In this document: one piece after another, positions 11,481-21,899 of the stretch
How positions within the stretch are numbered: position 1 is the stretch's first letter
How the letters are laid out: each line of letters begins with the position of its first letter
DNA from: Ceratotherium simum simum
Taxonomy: Eukaryota > Chordata > Mammalia > Perissodactyla > Rhinocerotidae
Reading direction: 5' to 3'
Assembly (NCBI RefSeq): GCF_000283155.1
Contig: NW_004454225.1
Span: forward strand, 4,041,409-4,105,408
DNA length: 64,000 nt
The notes under the pieces: generated by a model
Told to the model about the DNA's origin: nothing
The model's database searches: none
The model's input: the letters and a program-made list of their open reading frames with translations, nothing else
Program-made: the position numbers and the translations under genes

Positions 11481-12425
11481 AGAGAGTCAGGGTTATTCTA
11501 GTGAATGCCACTTTTGAAGCCAACTGTGTTGCAGGTCCCCAAGACCATCCTAGAGTCAATGCACTCCTGGAGGACTCACAGACTTCAGAGATGCTGTTAT
11601 AGTCAATGTTATTTTCTTAGTCTGTTTGGGATGATAGAACAAAATACCCTGGAATGAGTGGTTATAAAAAGCAAAATTTATTCCTCACAGCTCTGGAGTC
11701 TGGGATGTCCAAGATCAAGGCTCTGGCAGATTTGATGTCTAGTGAGGGCCCACTTCCTGATTCATAGACAGTCACATTTACACTGTGTCTTGACCTGGTG
11801 GAAGGATCAAGGGATCTCTCCGGCTTCCCCTTTAGAAGGGCACAAATCCCATTCATGAGGACTCCACCCTCATGACCTAATCAGCTCCCAAAGGCACCAC
11901 TAATGAATACCATCACATGGGGATTAAGTTTAAACATATGAATTTCAGGGAGACATAGGCATTCCATCTACAGCAGTTATGGTTTATTACAGTGAAAGGA
12001 TACAAATTAAAGTCAGTAAAGGTAAAAGACAAATAGGATAGAGAGACAGACACATAGGAGATCACAGCACAGGTTTCCATTTGTCTTCTTCCTGGAGACA
12101 CATAGAACAGTGCTTAATACTCCGGCAATGATGAGTGACACACGCACGGAATCTTGCAAGTCAGGGAAGCACAACTGAGCCTCAGTGTCCAGGGATTTTA
12201 CTGGCTTGGTGTTATAGGCGTGGAGCACCTGCGTGGCTGAGAGGAGTGACTAAGTCTCCAGCCCCTCCAGATGACCGACTGATACAGGGCAATGCAGGGT
12301 CACATTGTTAGCATGAATGATCTGGCATGGCTGAGGCTCCAGGAAAACAAAGACATGGTTATCCAGAAGAATATTCCCAGAGCCTAAATGTCATCGCCCA
12401 GGAGCTGGTCAGGGGTCAGTCACTG
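11480..12425 (-). mobile_element. Nested LTRs: ERVL-like LTR split by a MaLR-like LTR (inverted copy)
   Basis: The outer LTR occupies about 11,980-12,425 and 11,480-11,618. It has the same body as 59,450-60,375. The inner LTR (about 11,620-11,975) carries the familiar MaLR-like segments (GTGATGGTATTC-type start, then a GTCCAAGATCAAGG segment). No internal retroviral genes are present. Family names are tentative because they rest on recall of consensus features. Confidence 0.6.
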
Positions 12426-15350
12426 CTTTACAAAGCTTAGGATGTGAACCCTCCAAACCTGCTGACTTTACTCTTTACTGCAAGGGACTCACTCAGCCTG
12501 GATGCCCACATCCCAGGCCTGACTCCACCCGCCCCACCATGGACCAGCAGCTCAGCCAGCACCATCAAATCTGCCCAACTTCATCTATGACCCCCCAATA
12601 GGTGGGGAACTCAGGGATGGCTGGGAAGGGATGTGTCAGGTTAACACCCAGGCTCAGTCCTCAAGTTCCAGAGTCCTCCCTGGGAAAGCTGATGGCAGTC
12701 CTGGAGTGAGCACCTCCCTGAGGCTCTCAGCACCCTTTCCCAGCCCCTCAGTGATGCTAGTGTCCAGGCCACTGCAGAGTGGAGGTTGCCTCATGGCCAG
12801 GCGGGATCTGGAGGACACTTGTCTGGGCTCCAACCCAGGGCAGCATTCTGGAAGTGGCTGGGTCAGGCTGGGCTCTCAGGAGGCTTTGCAGGGTGCAGGG
12901 AATGTGCCACAGGTATGCCCTAGGGACAGGGGTTAATTTTGGACCCATGTGAGGGTGGGATGGCCAGGGGAAGAGATGCCACATGAGGATCTTGGAGGGG
13001 GACACTTTGGCTCTCCTCCTCGCTCTGCCAGGACCCTTTGGGACCCTGGGCCACCCCTCCCTGCCCCGGGCTCCTTTACCCCTTCAGCCAATGAGCCCTT
13101 TCTACCAGCTGGCCGCTGGGTCCTGTTTTTCTGCTCTGACTCTAGGGCTGTGATCTTGTTAGCCTGGAGCCCCGGCTGAGTGCAGGGACTGTCATCTTTC
13201 CACCCACCCCATGCCCAAAATTGAATGGCTCTGGACTGAGCACAAGGGCTGTGCCCAAGAGTTCTTAGTGACCGACTGCTTACCTGAGTCTTGTCGACCC
13301 CCTGGTGCATTTAGTTAAGAGCTTTGGGACCACAGACCGTCAGGGCAGAAGGATCCCCTCCAAGCTTCTGATGCTAGAGAACCCCCACCTAACAGCGTCC
13401 CTGACAGGGCTTCCACCAGAGTCTTCGAGCTGCCCTCATGACAGGGAGTTCCCAGCTCTCAGCACTCAGGAAACATGGTCTGTCCATACTCACGGAGTCG
13501 GAAAGCCAGCCAGGGCCCCTTCAGGCTCTCCAGATTACCCAATGTCGTGTCTCTGGTGGCAGGAGGGGTGTTCATGCAGCTTATCAGGACAGGGAGTGTG
13601 GCTGGGTCCACACTGGGTTTGTGAAGAGGTGAGGCCCCTGAGAGGAGGCAGGTGGGCCTGCAGAAGCAGCAACTCTGTGGATTTATTGATACTTTGTCAT
13701 TCGTGGTTCTGAGTCTTGGGGATGTCAGAGGCTGGGAACCAGCCCATCCACAGCTTCCTCAGGAGCTGGGAGACCCAAACCCTGTCCCTTTCCTCCTTGC
13801 TCTCTACATCAGAGGCCTCTAAAAAGCACAAGCAGGCATGCCTTTGGGTCCCCTGAAAAAAGGACCTTTCCCAAGGCCAGAGTAGCCCCAGATGCCAGGG
13901 GAGCAGGTCAGCATTGATCAAAGGCTATGTACTCCTCCAGTCCAAGAGGAGTGGCCTCGAGGTCCTGCCAACCAGGAAGGCAGCAGGAGGCAGGGGAGGC
14001 TAATTCAGGAAGATCAGAGCCTCTGGCTACTGGGGTTCTTCCCTACTTTGAAGGGTGTGACTCCTTTTTTTTTTTTTTGGTGTTTGATCACTGACAGCTT
14101 TTAATCATCATTTCTGTCTCTCAGTGTGGGGGACCCACACTGGGACCAGCTGATAATAAATCCCTGGTTCTCTCTCCTTTGGCCTCTACCCTAGTTTCAA
14201 ACCACCAAACCACTACCCACACAAGTGAACCCTCACCCCAGCCAACCACCTAACCACAGTAAATATCCAGGCCAGTCTCCTTTCCTGGCTCTCTCAAGCC
14301 ATTTTGGTCCTGCTTGAGAGGCCAGTCCTGCTCTGCCCAGAGACCTCAATGATGCAAATAGAAAAGCTTCATATCCTCTTGGTGTGGGAATGGTGTCATC
14401 AGTCCACATCCTAATCAAATTTTGAGTCGGGGGGTGTCTCTCCTGCCTTTGCAGGGTGACCATAACAAGAACCTAAAGACTTGCAGAGTTATAAAGAACT
14501 CTCAGTTTTAGGAGTTCAAGTAGCATCAGACATCTCAACATCAATGCTGAAGGAAGAGGACAACAAGAAACATCTTTTAAATTGTACATGAAAGTTATTA
14601 CCGATCTAGAATTGTATACCCAGCAGAACTATTAGTCAGGTACGTATGCAGACATTTGAGACATCTAAGATCTCATAAGCCCCCCTCAGGGGAGCAGTGA
14701 CATCAGCAAAAATGGCAGACCTCTGAAAATTGGCCACTCCAGAAGAGCAACGAAAAAACAGGCAAAATGATCAGTTACTTTTTCAGAAGTCTCAGAAGAA
14801 ACCAAAAGCTCACAGCTACTCAGGAGCATTATTTTTTTCAAGACAGATGGCTGAATCGCAGACTAAACAGCAAGCTCTGTGGCATTTCCACTTCCCTGCT
14901 CCTCGCCTCCACTGTCCAGCTCAGCAGTAGCCTTGAAAATAACCGCCTACACCCAGGGAAGCCTCCTGAGGGAGCACAAGACATGGAGCATTTTCAAAGC
15001 CTCATTCCCAAAGAATTGTCACAATTTCCCTGGCTAGGGTTTCCCTGGAAGATCCCGTGTGCAGGGCTGTCTGTGTGTGACCTGAGAGCTCCCCTCATGC
15101 AAACAGTCTTTTCTCAGTAGAGTTTGTTGAAAGTAATCAGAGGCCACTGTTGAAAATCAAAACTGCCTGAGACATGGCTAACAGTTGAGGCAAATGATAC
15201 ACTAACCACACAGCTTAAAGAGGAGAAGCTGGGGCATGAGGTGTCCACAGGGACTTTGAAGAGCTCTGACACATTCCTGGGAATCAAAGAGGCCAGGCAC
15301 ATGTGTAGGGCTGTGTGCATGCCCAGGAAAGACCTGGTGGGGGCGCCTTA
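12425..15350. other. Non-coding stretch, inverted copy of 55,800-59,450
   Basis: Colinear with the D-distal block in reverse, except that the 646-bp solo LTR of unit D is absent: the empty site with a single GAGAC is at 13,770-13,774. It also matches 27,260-30,235 in unit B. Short open frames here are not conserved between copies. I see no gene. Confidence 0.6.
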
Positions 15351-16830
15351 GCTCTACACTCTGACTGAAATTGAGGTTCTGTGCAAACAGGAAGTGGAGG
15401 CTGAGGGAAAGTTGTAAACTCTAAATTCAGTGTCTGGCAGAGTGTTGAACATAAGTCACACACACACACACACACAGCACATCTGTGCAGCAAAGACTGG
15501 GAGAGTGATTGGTTCAAACTTATAAGGAAATCTCTAACCAATCATTAGCTGACCACCAAGCTAACTGAGTAGAGACTTCAGTGGCCACACACAACAAGGA
15601 AGAGAGACTTTATAGATTTAGTTCGTAAAATTCACCAAGCAAAGAAACAACTACAACGACAACAAACAACCACAACAAACCCTGGGGAGCAAAGAGAATC
15701 TGATTTCCTGAGTTGCCACAGTATCTTACTTAAAATATCCAGTTTTCAACAAAAAATTACATGACATGCAAAGGAAGAAGAAAGGATGGTCCATACACAG
15801 GAAAAAGGCCATCAACAGAAACCATCCCTGATGGTGGGGTTGCTGGACACAGACTGCATATCAGCTAATTCAGTATGTTCACAGAACTAAAATAAACCAT
15901 GTCGAAAGAACTAGGAAAGGGCTGGCCCCGTGGCTTAGCGGTTAAGTGCACACGCTCCACTGCTGGCGGCCCGGGTTTGGATCCCGGGCACGCACCGACG
16001 CACCACTTGTCAGGCCATGCTGTGGCGGCGTCCCACATAAAGTGCCGGAAGATGGGCGTGGATGTTAGCTCAGGGCCAGTCTTCCTCAAGAAAAACAGGG
16101 AGGATTGGCAGATGTTAGCTCAGGGCTGGTCTTCCACACACACACAAAAAAAGAACTAGGAAAGTAGGAAAACGATCTCTCACCAATTAAAGAATATGTG
16201 TAATGAGATAGAAATTTTAAAAAGGACCCTGGTAGAAATTCTAGATATGAACAATACAATAACAGAAATGGAAGTTCACTGCAGGAACTCAAGAGCAGAT
16301 TTGACCATGAAGAAGAAAAATCAGCGAACATGAGGACAGTCAGCTGAGCTGATCCAGGCCGAGGAACAGAAACAAGGATGAAGAACAATGAGCAGAGATT
16401 TAGAAACCTGTGGGCACCATCAAGCATACCTCACACACATAATGGGAGTCCTAGCAGAAGAAGAGAGAGAGATAAAGGACTAGGAGGAATATTTGAAGAA
16501 ATGTTGAAAACTGAATAATCACCAACTTTGATGAAAAACACTAATCTACACATACAAGAAGCTCAGTGAACTCCAAGTAGGATAAAATCAGATATCTACA
16601 CCGGCACACAAAAAAGAAAACCATCAAAAGACAAAGAGAGATTTTCAAAAGCAGCAAGAAAGATGGGAGATGCTCCTCATCATGAACAAAGGATCCATCC
16701 TCAATAACATTGATGTCAGATTTCCAATCAGAAACCATAGAGGCCAGAAAGCAGTGGGATGACAATATCCCTCAGGAAGTGACTGGAGGTTGTAATAAGC
16801 CAGGGAAAGGGTCTCTGGACTTCACGAATT
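15350..16830 (+). mobile_element. Old L1/HAL1 ORF1-type LINE remnant
   Basis: The plus strand contains decayed ORF1-like coding sequence: segments resembling NEQRFRNLWGTIKDT, EEERD and LYIQEAQ are readable in the equivalent copy at 55052-54861. Numerous frameshifts are present. A separate SINE splits it at 15,920-16,149. Confidence 0.65.
15920..16149 (+). mobile_element. ERE-type SINE
   Basis: Typical equid tRNA-derived head (GGCTGGCCCCGTGGCTTAGC), a body with two GATGTTAGCTCAGGG modules, and an A-rich tail. The target-site duplication AAAGAACTAGGAAAG lies at 15,905-15,919 and 16,150-16,164. Units B and D lack the insertion, so it came after the block was duplicated. Confidence 0.92.
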
Positions 16831-16959
16831 GCCCAGTCAGGGTAAATGGGGAGCCCAGAGAACAACCCTGTTGCCCCCCACGCCCAGATTTAAACTTGCC
16901 ACAGCTACACTAGAGCCTAGGAATCTGGGCTGTGCTGCAAGCCGGGTGAGGACCCTGAG

Positions 16960-17403
16960 CCTCGCGGGGAGCAGCCTCTACCAGAAGAGGTCCCGCCCAG
17001 ACATCCACGGATCTCGCTGAGAACCAGGGCACTGGGTCTGGGTCTGGGTATGTGTGTGAGAATCTGTGCATGTTGAGTTGAAGTGTGAGTTTGTGTTTTC
17101 ACATGAGTTTTGTCTTAGTGCGGGTGGTTTGTGGGAGAGTAGATTGCTGTGTGGTGTTTCTGTGAGTGTGTGTGTGTTTGTGTGTGTATGTGAGCAAGAG
17201 GGTAAAAGCCGACACCTGGTACCCATAAACCATCTCTGGGAGGGCAACCCTGCTCAGCTCCCCCTCCCACCCGTGTTCGCTCCCTGGCCACGGCCTCCTG
17301 CGCACAGCTGTGGAACTGCAGACGTGCACGCATTGCCAGGGCCTGCACCGGGATCCTAGTGCTACGCTGGGGGGCTCCGCACTGTGAGGCAGGTGAGGCC
17401 GCC
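16960..17403. repeat. GT-rich tract and truncated CpG-rich island (inverted)
   Basis: GT-rich microsatellite-like DNA (about 17,030-17,205), then GC-rich sequence that is the reverse complement of part of the islands at 25,300-25,600 and 54,040-54,210. The island is cut at about 17,403, so the CRE-containing half is missing here. Confidence 0.7.
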
Positions 17404-17441
17404 AGAGTGGGATTCAAGCCAGGTTGGAGCCATCAGACTGG

Positions 17442-17447
17442 TTTATT
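17442..17447 (-). promoter_or_regulatory. Poly(A) signal of CYP2D copy B
   Basis: AATAAA on the minus strand, 49 bp past the TAG stop. The same position is used in copies A and D. Confidence 0.75.
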
Positions 17448-17495
17448 GTACATCAGGGCTTCTGCAAGCAGTGGGTTAGGGACTTGGTGACCCTG

Positions 17496-20400
17496 CTAGC
17501 GGGGCACAGCACAGAGCTGGTAGGGGGACGGGGTCACCAGTACACCATATACACCGTGGTCGCTGGGGCGGGGCTGTCCAGCGGGCACCGAGAAGCTGAA
17601 GCGCTGCAGGAGGCAGGTGAAGAAGAGGAAGAGCTCCATGCGGGCCAGGGGCTCCCCGAGGCACAAGCGGCGGCCTGTGGGTGGGTATGGGGGGCTCAGT
17701 GAGCCTGGGGGCCTGGGATCCATGCCTCCAAGACTCCCTCAGGAGGGGGCAGCGAGCCAGGCTCCCCACAGGCACCTGCTGAGAAGGGCATGAAGGCCTC
17801 CTGCTTGACGAAGCGGCCCTGGGCGTCCAGGAAGTGCTCGGGGTGGAAGCGGAAGGGCTTCTTCCAGATGGTCTCGTCCTTCAGCACCGAGGACAGGTTG
17901 GGGATGAGCATCGTCCCCTGGCAAGAGATGCCTGGCATGAGTGGGGTCTAGGCTGAGGGAGTGCCTGGACCCGTGCCACCAAACAGACACGGGCCATACT
18001 TTCTGCCTGGCACACACCTGGACACTTTCAAGTCAGTCTCAGCCAAAGAGCTTCCCGCCATCCTCCCTGTGCCCACGGCAGGGCCAAGAGAATATCCTCC
18101 CATGGGCACCCTCCCTGCCACGTGTCCCAGCATGCATGGCTGCTCCAAAACACTGTGGCACATTTTAGTTTGTCTTCCCCTACCCAGACTGCAGGCTCTG
18201 CATGGACCTGGCCACCCTGCCTCTGCTTCATCCCCACACCCACCCAGGCTGGACAGTCGGTGCCTGTGGAAATGAGGATTAGTGGCTTGGGTTCCAGTCC
18301 TGGTCACATCTGGCAAGGGTCATGCTGGGGCTACCAGGGGGCAGGTGGAGCTGAGCTGGGGTGAGGAGGGCCACAGGCCTACCTTGGGGATGAGGAAGCC
18401 TTGCACTTCAATGTCACGGGATGTCATGTGGGGCAAGCCTAGTGGGATGATGTCCCCAAAGCGCTGCACCTCATGGACCACGGCCATGGTGAAGGGCATG
18501 TGGGCCTGGTCCCCCATCTCTGGTCGCCGTGCCTGCCCTATCACCTCATCGATCTCCTGTTGGACACGGCCTGCACAGACAAGCGTCCCCAAAGTGGTCA
18601 GAACCCAGGGGGCTGGACCCTGACCTCCTCCTGACTCCTGTGCAGGCACTGTGCACATGTGGAGAAGGAGGTCACTTTGACCCCTGAGCCAGGGCCCAGC
18701 CTCTGCTCAGAGCTCCTGGTGGCCAACCAACCTCAGGGCCCCCAGCCGGTCCCTCTCCTCCCTGGCCCAGCCCACCAGGCCCTCAGGCTGGGCTCACACT
18801 GCACGTCCGGGTGCAGGATCATGAGCAGGAGGGCCCAGGCCAGCATGGTCGAGGTGGTCACTATCCCAGCAAAGAACAGGTCAGCCACCACCAGGCGCAG
18901 GTTCTCATCATTGAAGCTGCTCTTGGGGCTCCCCTTGGCCTGGGCCATGCAGAGATGGTGGGCTCAGGGGCAGAGGGAGGAAACCCCAAATGGCCTCCCA
19001 CTCTGCACCCATCAGCAGGTGCCTGATCACTGGGTGATACACCTTGCCCAGGCTACCCTCATCGGCCCTCAACCCAGAACCACTGCCCTCGTCCATGGCA
19101 GCTCACCTTCTCCACCTCGTCCAGGAAGGCATCAGTCAGGTCTCCGGGAGGCTGGGCCGGGTCCTGGTTCATCCTGTGCTCAACAACCAGCTCATTCAGC
19201 AGGGCCATGAAGGCCCTCTGGGCAGGAAAGGCCTTGTCAACCAGCCCCGGGATGTGCAGGAGCACGGGGATGGTGTGCACCACCTGTGCAGGCCACAGAT
19301 GTGGGGGATGCTGTCCTCCCTGTGCTCAGGTGTTCACCTCCACCAGTCAGGTCCCAGCCCCTCCCTGGGTGTTGCCACCATCAACCTGGTTCCTCTCTAT
19401 GGTTCAACTACAACCTTCTGTCCCAGCCTTGTCCCCAAATGTATAAACCTAAAATCTACTTCTCATGGGTTCTGGTGGCTTCCACTGAAGGAGGTACAAG
19501 TTCTTTAGCTCCCTCCTGGAGCCCGCTGACACAACACCCCTCCATCCAAAGCCTCCTCCGCGGAGGCCCATTGTAGGTGGAGGTCTCCTCCATGGAGCTT
19601 ATCTGCAGAGTTCGTGGGTCCCTCCACCCCCATACCTGTGGCAGGAAGCCAGAATTTGCCTTCAGTTGTCCATCTGCAAGGTCCAGTAGCTTGATGAATC
19701 GAGAGTCGTTGTACTCGAAGCGGCGCCCAAAGGTGAGGGAGGCGATCACGTTGCTCACTGCTTTATTCAGGAGGGCGTTGGGGCTAAAGGGGCGTCCTGG
19801 GAGGGGACGGTGCAGGTCAGGGGGTCGCCTCCATCTCCTCTTCCCCAGCCTCCATCCCTGTCTCCTGTCCCTCAGCCCAGCACTCACCGGCCTGGTCTGC
19901 GAAGGCGGCGCAGAGGCACGAGGCCTCCTCGGTCACCCACTGCTCCAGTGACTTCTTGCCCAGGCCGAAGTTGCGCAGGGTGGACACGCAGAAGCGCCGC
20001 TGCTCCCGCCACGCGGGTCCATAGCGGGCAAAGAGGATCCCTGGGGTGGTGGGTGGATGTGGGCGTGGCTCGGGTGTGCTCTGGCCCCGCCTCTGCGTCC
20101 ACACCTTGCTGGTGGGCTAGGCTGCCCTTCTGTCTATGCCGAGAACATACCCTTGCCCTAGCCTTGCTCACACAGGCCCGCCCACTACATCCCCTACAGT
20201 ATTCTTGTCCTTCGCATGACCTCGAAGTCCCGCCCACTTTATACCTCCTTCTAGCTGGAGTCTGGTCTCATCTTCTGCCCGCCCACATTGCTTGCCAGCT
20301 CTCCCCACTGCGGACAGGTCTTGGCCTCACCCTCGGCCCTGCCCACCATCACCTCCTTTGGTTCAGGGAAGATCTTGGCTCGCCCCCTGTCCCTCCCCCA

Positions 20401-21738
20401 TCTACTCCATCCTCCTCCTTCCCGCCACCGGGACAACTCCTTCCTGCTCGCAGAGACCCACGTCCGGCCCACTCCCACAGGCCCCACGCTTCCCTGCTCC
20501 CGCATCCACTTCTCCACCCTTGGGACAGGCTGCTTCTTCCACCTGCTCCTTCAAATTCGCTGACTATTCCCTGCTCCGCAGGTCCACCAGCCTAATTCCG
20601 CTTGGCCCTCCCGGGTCTCGGGTCACTGTGGGCCCAGTCCCCGCCGGGCTGCGGTCTTCCCCTCCTCTGCTTGCCTTCCGCGTGTGGTCCGAAGCCCAGG
20701 TGCTCAAAGACGGGCATAGGTGGGTGGTCGGCGGTGTCCTCGCTCTGGTCCACCAGTGCCTCATATATGGCTGCCAGCCCGCTGACTACAACCCCGGGTG
20801 TCCAGGCCATCTGCAGGCTGAACACGTCCCCAAAGCGGTGCTGCAGCTGCAGGCCGAGGGTCAAGAGCATTCGACAAGTCCTGCCCCACCCCAGGCTGCA
20901 GACCTCAGTCTCCTGGCACTAGACCCAGGGGGACCCCTGGGCCGCCAACATGAGTGGGTACAAGGACTTTATTTGGCCTTGTGACGCTGGTGGTCACATC
21001 CTCTATGGTTGAGGACCTCACGTTGGATCAGATCATCCAGCTGTGACTTTGCAGAGGTCACCAAGATGTCAGGAGGCCAAGTTAGCATCCCATTTTACAG
21101 GTGAAGAAACTGAGGTTCAGAGAGGTGAGCAGTGAGGCTCAAGGTCGCACAGCAGCAAAAGATTTGAACCTGGACACTGTCCCCTCTCAACCTTGTGTTC
21201 CTGATATCAAGGGGGCTCATGAGCAGACTCCCCTTCCTCCAGTCTCAGCACCTTTCCTCCTGATGCCCTCAGAAGGGACTCAGGCTCACACAACTCAAGC
21301 TCTGTCACACTGCATCCCAAACTCCCTGCCAAGTCTCACCCCCCTCCAGGCCTTTGCCCTCTCTGACCTTTGATTGGAAAATCCAAACTGTCCTCAGGCC
21401 CTGCACAGATGCCCTCCCCCAGGAATCCTCTCAAACCTGCCTCCTCCTTTCCCCCCAGCTCCCTGTCCAGCCTGTGGCTTCACCACCACCCACTGTCTGC
21501 TGCTCAGTGGTGTCCCCAGGGTTTCCGTGCCCACCCCCACCGACCTCACCCGGGTCACGCAGCGAACCATGTCCTGGAAGTCCACCTGCAGCTGGTTGCC
21601 CAGCCCAGGCAGGGGCATGGGGCCTGGTGGGTAGCGTGCGGCCCAGCATTGGCGCCAGTGCATCAGGTCCACCAGGAGCAGGAAGACGGCCACAGCCACA
21701 GCCAGGGGCCCCAGTGTCTCCCCGGTCAGCAGCCCCAT
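17496..21738 (-). CDS. CYP2D: Cytochrome P450 2D, copy B, intact nine-exon gene
   Basis: Microsomal heme-thiolate monooxygenase of the CYP2D subfamily, which oxidises drugs and other lipophilic, often basic, compounds in the liver ER using NADPH-P450 reductase. Coding exons: 21738-21550, 20846-20675, 20040-19888, 19796-19636, 19283-19107, 18939-18798, 18570-18383, 17917-17776, 17674-17496 (189,172,153,161,177,142,188,142,179 bp; 1503 bp, 500 aa). Human CYP2D6 is 497 aa; the 3 extra residues are in exon 1. Visible: N-terminal membrane anchor, [12 protein letters not shown] hinge, WREQRRF helix C, I-helix [13 protein letters not shown] (ExxR), and heme loop FSAGRRLCLG with the Cys ligand at residue 446. 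Introns are GT-AG except intron 2 (GC-AG). The ATG has a strong context (GCAGCCATGG). No lesion was seen. Exact ortholog name (for example a numbered equine CYP2D) not assigned. Confidence 0.95.
21088..21172 (+). mobile_element. MIR SINE fragment in intron 1 of copy B
   Basis: MIR core with ACAGGTGAAGAAACTGAGG and a following CACAGCAG segment. Orthologous to the MIR in intron 1 of the other three copies. Confidence 0.7.
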
Positions 21739-21863
21739 GGCTGCCTCACTGGGCACTGGGCTCCTCTGGACACACTGGCACCGCTTACCACACCAGGCAC
21801 CTAGGACCAGGCCAGGCAGGGCACTCTCACCAACCCTGAGGCTTTGACCAGCCTGGCTCCTCC

Positions 21864-21895
21864 TTATAAAGGGAGCTGAGACTGGCCTTTGCCCT
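21864..21895 (-). promoter_or_regulatory. Core promoter of CYP2D copy B (TATA and HNF4-type DR1)
   Basis: Minus strand: AGGGCAAAGGCCA (21895-21883), a perfect direct repeat with 1-bp spacing, then TTTATAA (21870-21864). The TATA lies about 130 bp upstream of the ATG. CYP2D6 is known to use an HNF4alpha DR1 at this place. Liver expression is inferred from this element. Confidence 0.75.
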
Positions 21896-21899
21896 CTGT

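Larger units (their letters stand above)
7803..17403 (-). repeat. Inverted segmental duplication block (unit A distal block)
   Basis: This 9.6 kb block is the reverse complement of the block at about 54,040-63,790 distal to copy D, and colinear with it throughout: L1, nested LTRs, non-coding stretch, L1/HAL1 ORF1 remnant, AC-rich tract, CpG-rich edge. Blocks distal to copies B, C and D are all in the opposite orientation. Its left edge (about 7802) joins CYP2D upstream DNA to the middle of an L1. Its right edge (about 17,403) joins CpG-island DNA to the 3' flank of copy B. Confidence 0.88.

Noticed and set aside
15920..16000. tRNA-like sequence with A and B box features
   Set aside because: It is the head of an ERE SINE with target-site duplications, not a tRNA gene.
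21739..21756. Six extra codons upstream of the copy B start
   Set aside because: That reading begins with GTG. The first ATG, in strong context, is at 21,738 and aligns with the other copies.
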